DNA of 64,000 nucleotides from Microbacterium sp. zg-Y1090 (GTDB lineage: Bacteria; Actinomycetota; Actinomycetes; Actinomycetales; Microbacteriaceae). The position numbers and the translations under genes were made by a program. The DNA lies in assembly GCF_030246945.1 (NCBI RefSeq), contig NZ_CP126742.1, positions 1,178,001 to 1,242,000 on the forward strand, read 5' to 3'. A model generated the notes under the pieces. That model saw nothing but the letters and a program-made list of their open reading frames with translations, was not told where the DNA came from and did not search any database. Below are positions 59,790 to 64,000 of the stretch, piece by piece; within the stretch, counting starts at the first letter, position 1, and each line of letters starts with the position of its first letter.

Positions 59790-61223
59790 GTGACCAGCAT
59801 CGTGCCTCGGATCCTCATCGTCGGCGGAGGCTACGCGGGCTTCTACACCGCATGGAAGCTCGAGAAGCATCTGCGCAAGGGCGAAGCGGAGGTCACGATC
59901 GTTGACCCGCTGCCGTACATGACGTACCAGCCCTTCCTCCCCGAGGTCGCCGCAGGCGAGATCGAGGCCCGGCACGTCGTGGTCGGCCTGCGTCGCCACC
60001 TCAAGCGCACCCGCGTCGTCACCGCCAAGGTGACCGGCATCGACCACGCGAACAAGGTCGCCACCATCACGCCCGCCGTGGGTGAGCCCTGGCAGCAGGA
60101 GTACGACCAGATCGTCGTCACCGCCGGCGCCGTCTCGCGCACCTTCCCGATCCCCGGCATCGCCGAGAACGCGATCGGTCTGAAGAGCGTCGAAGAGGCC
60201 GTCGCGATCCGCGACCGCATCCTCACCAACTTCGACCTCGCCGCCAACCTGCCCGCCGGTCCCGAGCGCGACCGCCTGCTGACCGTCGTCGTCGTCGGTG
60301 GTGGGTTCGCCGGCATCGAGGTGTTCGCGGAGATGCGGGCGCTGGCCTCGTCGCTGCTGAAGAACTACCCGCAGCTGACCTTCGAGGACACGCACTTCCA
60401 CCTCATCGAGGCGATGGGGCGCATCATGCCCGAGGTGTCGCTGAAGACGAGCGAGTGGGTGCTGAAGGACCTCGCCAAGCGGGGCGCCAACGTGCACCTG
60501 GACACGCAGGTCAAGGGTGCCGTCGACGGCAACGTCGAGCTGTCCACGGGCGAGGTGATCCCCACCGACCTGATCGTGTGGACCGCCGGCGTCATGGCCA
60601 ACCCGACCGTCGTGCGCGGCAGCGACCTGCCCGTCGAGGAGCGCGGCCGCATCCGCACCCGTCCCGACCTGCGGGTCGGCACCGAGGACGAGATCGTCGA
60701 GGGGGCCTGGGCCGCCGGTGACATCTCGGCCGTCCCCGACCTCACCGGCAAGGGCGTCGGCGGCTACTGCGTGCCCAACGCCCAGCACGCCGTGCGTCAG
60801 GCCAAGCTGCTGGCGAAGAACCTGACCGCCGTGCTGCGTGGCGAGCTCCCCTCGGAGTACATCCACCACAACCTCGGTGCCGTCGCCGGCCTGGGGCTGT
60901 ACAACGGTGTGTTCCAGTCGGGCAACATCGCCCTCAAGGGACTCATCGCGTGGTTCGCGCACCGCGGCTACCACGGCATGGCCATGCCGTCGTGGGAGCG
61001 CAAGTGGCGGGTCATCGGCGACTGGTGGCACAACTTCTGGCTCAACCGCGACAACGTGTCGCTGCAGGCCGTGCAGAACCCGCGCTACGTCTTCGAGGAG
61101 TTCGCCGCCCGGCCGCGTCCGGCTCAGCCCGCGGCGGCCCCGGAGTCGCCGGCGATCGACCCGAAGTCGGTCGTCGCCGAGGACGCCGGCAAGTCTCCGG
61201 AGTCCGCACCCGCCGCACGCTGA
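59790..61223 (+). CDS. ndh: Type II NADH:quinone dehydrogenase
   Basis: A 477-residue peripheral membrane flavoprotein that oxidises NADH and reduces menaquinone without proton pumping. The FAD loop ILIVGGGYAGFYTAW, NAD loop VVVVGGGFAGIEVFAEMRA, the quinone-side TYQPFLPEVAAG and VWTAGVMANP, and WAAGDISAVPD are present. A C-terminal amphipathic region (HNFWLNRDNVSLQ) can anchor it to the membrane; a low-complexity Pro/Ala tail follows. GTG 59790 has AGGAG eleven bases upstream, a loose spacing. Confidence 0.92.
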   Translation: MTSIVPRILIVGGGYAGFYTAWKLEKHLRKGEAEVTIVDPLPYMTYQPFLPEVAAGEIEARHVVVGLRRHLKRTRVVTAKVTGIDHANKVATITPAVGEPWQQEYDQIVVTAGAVSRTFPIPGIAENAIGLKSVEEAVAIRDRILTNFDLAANLPAGPERDRLLTVVVVGGGFAGIEVFAEMRALASSLLKNYPQLTFEDTHFHLIEAMGRIMPEVSLKTSEWVLKDLAKRGANVHLDTQVKGAVDGNVELSTGEVIPTDLIVWTAGVMANPTVVRGSDLPVEERGRIRTRPDLRVGTEDEIVEGAWAAGDISAVPDLTGKGVGGYCVPNAQHAVRQAKLLAKNLTAVLRGELPSEYIHHNLGAVAGLGLYNGVFQSGNIALKGLIAWFAHRGYHGMAMPSWERKWRVIGDWWHNFWLNRDNVSLQAVQNPRYVFEEFAARPRPAQPAAAPESPAIDPKSVVAEDAGKSPESAPAAR

Positions 61224-61246
61224 CCGGCGTGCCGACGGCGCCACGC

Positions 61247-61252
61247 TAATGT
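61247..61252 (+). promoter_or_regulatory. -10 box of tRNA-Leu
   Basis: TAATGT, predicted start near 61259, about 19 bases before the mature tRNA 5' end. Confidence 0.4.
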
Positions 61253-61277
61253 GGGGCGGCGGTGCTGACCGCGCCGC

Positions 61278-61350
61278 GCCCCCGTAGCCCAATGGCAGAG
61301 GCAGGCGACTTAAAATCGCTTCAGTGTGGGTTCGAGTCCCACCGGGGGTA
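61278..61350 (+). tRNA. tRNA-Leu (anticodon TAA), short variable loop
   Basis: A 73-base cloverleaf. The acceptor GCCCCCG pairs with CGGGGGT (G1-U72 wobble), discriminator A. The anticodon arm is GGCGA-CTTAAAA-TCGCT with anticodon TAA, and the T arm GTGGG-TTCGAGT-CCCAC. The variable region is only TCAGT, so it is class I in shape, whereas leucine tRNAs normally have a long variable arm. CCA is not encoded. Leucine identity is read from the anticodon only. Confidence 0.85.
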
Positions 61351-61365
61351 CCCCGACGTCGGCCC

Positions 61366-61371
61366 TAGGCT
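61366..61371 (+). promoter_or_regulatory. -10 box of the PLP-barrel gene (leaderless)
   Basis: TAGGCT, then GTCCTC, then GTG 61378. Confidence 0.6.
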
Positions 61372-61377
61372 GTCCTC

Positions 61378-62607
61378 GTGCTCGACCTGATCTCCGCCGC
61401 CCCCGACCGCGCCACCGCCCGTGGGGGCGCAGCCGGTCATTGGGAGTCGATGACGGCGGCGATCGCCGGTCTGTCCGGTCCCGTCGCCGCGATCAGCATC
61501 CCCGCGCTGCGGGCCAACACGCTGGACCTCGTCGTGCGCGCCGGCGGGGTGCCGATCCGGGTGGCCAGCAAGTCGGTGCGCGTTCGCGCGGTGCAGGATG
61601 CCGTGCAGCGCGTTCCCGGCTATCGCGGCATCCTCGCGTTCACCCTGCCCGAGGCGCTGTGGCTCGCGGAGACCTGCGACGACGTGGTGATGGGCTACCC
61701 GACCGCCGACCGTTCCGCGCTGGCCCGGCTCGCCGGCGATGAGGAGGCGGCCCGCCGCGTGACGCTGATGGTCGACGATCCCGCGCAGCTCGACCTGATC
61801 GACGCCGTGGTCGCGCCCGGGCGACGTCCCCCGCTGCGCGTCGCGCTCGACGTGGACGCGTCGTGGCAGGCGACCGGCCTCGGCCACGTGGGCGTGCGGC
61901 GTTCGCCGGTGCACCACCCGGGCGAGGCGGCCGCCCTGGCGAGAGAGGTGGCGGGACGGGCCGGTTTCCGCCTCGTGGGGCTGATGATGTACGAGGCCCA
62001 GATCGCCGGGCAGCCCGACGCCGCCGGGGCGGGTGACGCGGTGATCCGCTGGATGCAGCGTCGTTCGGGCCGCGAACTGCGCGACCGCCGCGGTGCGGTG
62101 GTCGCGGCCGTGCAGGACATGGCCGTGCTGGAATTCGTCAACGGCGGTGGCACGGGCTCGCTGGAGTACACCGCGGCAGACCAGGCCGTCACCGAGGTGA
62201 CGGCGGGCAGCGGGCTGCTGGCGGGCCATCTCTTCGACAGGTACCGGGCCTTCGCTCCGGCTCCGGCGGCCGCGTTCGCGCTGGAGGTCGTGCGCAAGCC
62301 CGCCCCCGACATCGTCACGGTGCTCGGCGGCGGGTGGATCGCCTCGGGCCCCGCGCTCGCGTCGCGCCAGCCCGCCCCGGTGTGGCCGGCCGGGCTGCGC
62401 ACGCTCGCCCGGGAAGGGGCGGGGGAGGTGCAGACCCCGCTGCAGGGCGAAGCCGCACGCACGATGGCGGTGGGCGACCGGGTCTGGTTCCGTCACGCCA
62501 AGAGCGGGGAGCTCGCGGAGCGCGTCGACAGCTACCACCTCGTCGACGGCGACCGGGTGGTCGGCGAGGTGCCGACCTACCGTGGCGAGGGCAGGGCGTT
62601 CCTGTGA
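61378..62607 (+). CDS. Fold-type III PLP enzyme (D-threonine aldolase / amino-acid deaminase family)
   Basis: A 409-residue PLP enzyme with an alanine-racemase-type barrel and a C-terminal beta domain. The PLP Lys65 is in IRVASKSVRVRAV; phosphate-binding and family segments are LRVALDVDASWQATGLGHVGVRRSP, LEFVNGGGTGSLEY and TVLGGGWIASG, as in D-threonine aldolase and D-serine deaminase-like proteins. The C-terminal metal-site motif reads VWFRHAKSGELAERVDSYHLVD. Exact reaction unknown. Leaderless start. Its stop overlaps the following gene (GTGA at 62604), pairing it with the oxidase. Confidence 0.85.
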   Translation: MLDLISAAPDRATARGGAAGHWESMTAAIAGLSGPVAAISIPALRANTLDLVVRAGGVPIRVASKSVRVRAVQDAVQRVPGYRGILAFTLPEALWLAETCDDVVMGYPTADRSALARLAGDEEAARRVTLMVDDPAQLDLIDAVVAPGRRPPLRVALDVDASWQATGLGHVGVRRSPVHHPGEAAALAREVAGRAGFRLVGLMMYEAQIAGQPDAAGAGDAVIRWMQRRSGRELRDRRGAVVAAVQDMAVLEFVNGGGTGSLEYTAADQAVTEVTAGSGLLAGHLFDRYRAFAPAPAAAFALEVVRKPAPDIVTVLGGGWIASGPALASRQPAPVWPAGLRTLAREGAGEVQTPLQGEAARTMAVGDRVWFRHAKSGELAERVDSYHLVDGDRVVGEVPTYRGEGRAFL

Positions 62608-63917
62608 CCCGTCCGGGAGGCACGTGGCAGAACTGGGGCCGTTCGGCGCGGGTGCGCCCGCAGCGCGTGGAGCGGCCGGCCACGGTCGCCGCCGTCCGCC
62701 GCGCCGTGCAGTCCGCCGCTCGCCGGGGGCTGCAGGTGAAGGCGGTCGGCTCCGGGCACAGCTTCTCGCCCATCGCGGTGGCCCCCGGCGTGCTGCTCGA
62801 TCTCGGGGCGCTCACCGGACTGGTGTCGGTGGACGGCGATCGCGCGCGGGCGACGCTGCGGGCGGGAACGCCCCTGCACCGCATCCCGCGCCTGCTGGCA
62901 TCCGCGGGCCTGGCGATGGCCAATCTCGGTGACATCGACCGGCAGACCATCGCCGGCGCCATCTCCACCGGCACCCACGGCACCGGTGCGCGCTTCGGCG
63001 GCCTGGCGACGCAGGTCGTGGGTGCGACCCTCGTCACCGCGGACGGGGAGCTGCTGACGGTCGACCAGACGCACGAGCCCGAGCTGCTGCCGGCCGTCGC
63101 GCTGGGGCTGGGGGCACTCGGCATCCTGGTGGAGGTCACCCTGCAGTGCGTGCCGACTTTTCTGCTTCACGCCGTGGAGCGGCCCGAGCCGCTCGAGCTG
63201 GTCGCCGCCGACCTGCCGGGGCGGCTGGAGGCGGCGGATCACGTGGAGTTCTACTGGTTCCCCGGCACCGATCGGGCGCTCACGAAGACGAACGTGCGGC
63301 TCCCCGGCTCGGCGCCGCGCCGGCCGCTTCCCGGCCTGGGGCGATGGGTGGACGAGTCTCTGCTGGCCAACGGCCTGTACCGGGCCACCTGCGCCGCCGG
63401 CGCCGCCGTCCCGGCCCTCGTGCCGCCGGTGAATCGCCTGGCCACCCGGCTCACCGGCGACCGGGAGTACACCGACGTGGCGCCGGACGTGTTCACCCAG
63501 CGGCGCACCGTGCGCTTCCGAGAGATGGAGTACGCCGTGCCGGTCGATCGGCTCGGCGCGGCTTTCGCCGACGTGCGCGCCCTCGTCGCCGATCGCCGGT
63601 GGCGTATCTCCTTTCCCGTGGAGGTGCGCATCGCCGCGGGCGACGACCTGTGGCTGTCCACGGCGTCGGGTCGCCCCACGGGGTACATCGCGGTGCACCG
63701 CTACTGGCGGGAGGATCCCGCGGAGTACTTCGAGGCTGCCGAGGAGATCATGCTGCGCCATGACGGGCGGCCCCACTGGGGCAAGATGCACGGGCTGGAT
63801 GCCGCGCGCCTGCGCGAGCGCTACCCGCATTTCGACGACTTCATCGCGCTCCGCGACCGCCTCGATCCGGCACGCATGCTGAGCAACCCCTATCTCGACC
63901 GCGTGCTCGGTGGGTAA
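62604..63917 (+). CDS. FAD-linked aldonolactone oxidase (D-arabinono-1,4-lactone oxidase family)
   Basis: A 437-residue VAO-type flavoprotein. The FAD-binding domain has VGSGHSFSPIAV, where His52 is the usual covalent FAD attachment site, and GAISTGTHGTG. The ALO-type C-terminal domain ends with PHWGKMHGL and DRLDPARMLSNPYL, the aldonolactone-oxidase signature. Members oxidise sugar lactones such as gulono- or arabinono-1,4-lactone, often with O2 or a dye as acceptor. Coupled to the PLP-barrel gene by a GTGA overlap; the link between the two reactions is not clear. Confidence 0.9.
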   Translation: MTRPGGTWQNWGRSARVRPQRVERPATVAAVRRAVQSAARRGLQVKAVGSGHSFSPIAVAPGVLLDLGALTGLVSVDGDRARATLRAGTPLHRIPRLLASAGLAMANLGDIDRQTIAGAISTGTHGTGARFGGLATQVVGATLVTADGELLTVDQTHEPELLPAVALGLGALGILVEVTLQCVPTFLLHAVERPEPLELVAADLPGRLEAADHVEFYWFPGTDRALTKTNVRLPGSAPRRPLPGLGRWVDESLLANGLYRATCAAGAAVPALVPPVNRLATRLTGDREYTDVAPDVFTQRRTVRFREMEYAVPVDRLGAAFADVRALVADRRWRISFPVEVRIAAGDDLWLSTASGRPTGYIAVHRYWREDPAEYFEAAEEIMLRHDGRPHWGKMHGLDAARLRERYPHFDDFIALRDRLDPARMLSNPYLDRVLGG

Positions 63918-63964
63918 CGGCTGGGAGTGCGCAGGCTGGTCCTGTCGGGCCTCAAGCGCTCCCT

Positions 63965-63991
63965 TAGGATGTAGACACACTCGGAGGGGAG
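63965..63991 (+). promoter_or_regulatory. Promoter and ribosome site of a gene beyond the window
   Basis: TAGGAT (63965-63970) followed by a strong GGAGGGGAG (63983-63991). The start codon would lie just past base 64000. Confidence 0.5.
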
Positions 63992-64000
63992 TCAGGTACA

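Overview
The window is very GC-rich, with short intergenic gaps, many GTG starts, ATGA/GTGA stop-start overlaps and TANNNT -10 boxes placed six or seven bases before start codons. Gene content and order point to an actinobacterium, most likely a member of the Microbacteriaceae such as Microbacterium; this is inferred from proteins and gene order, since no rRNA is present. From memory, the core order metG-tatD-ksgA-ispE, tRNA-Gln-glmU-prs, rplY-pth, mfd, mazG, eno-divIC-DUF501 is the ancestral actinobacterial block also seen around Rv1007-Rv1025 of Mycobacterium tuberculosis. Accessory modules are spliced between these pieces.

Layout. 1-4398: galactoside uptake and hydrolysis (sugar-binding lipoprotein cut by the window edge, GH42 beta-galactosidase, divergent LacI regulator). 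4399-4938: gene-free stretch with short palindromic and tandem repeats. 4939-12188: ArsR regulator, metG, tatD, ksgA, aldo/keto reductase, ispE, Eis-like acetyltransferase. 12287-15675: DUF427 gene and a complete osmoprotectant ABC importer. 15682-19035 (minus): ABC-F ATPase, RluA-type pseudouridine synthase, MarR regulator. 19168-22767: very large secreted GH53 galactanase. 22812-25354: tRNA-Gln, glmU, prs. 25360-28092: P-type cation ATPase. 28166-31047: FMN-binding lipoprotein, ApbE flavin transferase, 16-codon leader and an RnfD/NqrB-FNR fusion, read here as a compact trans-membrane flavin electron-transfer unit. 31051-33305: two-component system. 33350-38521: VanZ protein, gnd, eda, FGGY kinase, FadR-type regulator and a 40-residue membrane peptide (gluconate/ketogluconate metabolism). 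38734-44235: rplY with a structured leader, pth, a membrane protein, mfd. 44295-50420: glutamate dehydrogenase, hexapeptide-repeat protein, PEP carboxylase, NhaA antiporter. 50438-55999: mazG, hisS, a small-membrane-protein/HTH pair with its own operators, DUF4442, YtrA-type regulator with DUF1648 partner, O-methyltransferase. 56109-63917: eno, divIC, DUF501, secreted subtilase, NADH dehydrogenase II, an unusual short tRNA-Leu(UAA), PLP-fold aldolase/deaminase and an aldonolactone oxidase.

The main links between genes are these. The same 16-bp palindrome, CTGTGACCGGTCACAG, lies in the lacI-bga interval and 16 kb away in front of the GH53 gene, which predicts one galactan regulon: secreted galactanase, lipoprotein-dependent uptake and cytoplasmic beta-galactosidase. 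The lipoprotein-ApbE-RnfD/FNR set forms a plausible route from NAD(P)H to extracytoplasmic flavin. Promoter spacing indicates that a large share of genes here are transcribed without a 5' leader, and that spacing was used to choose several starts.
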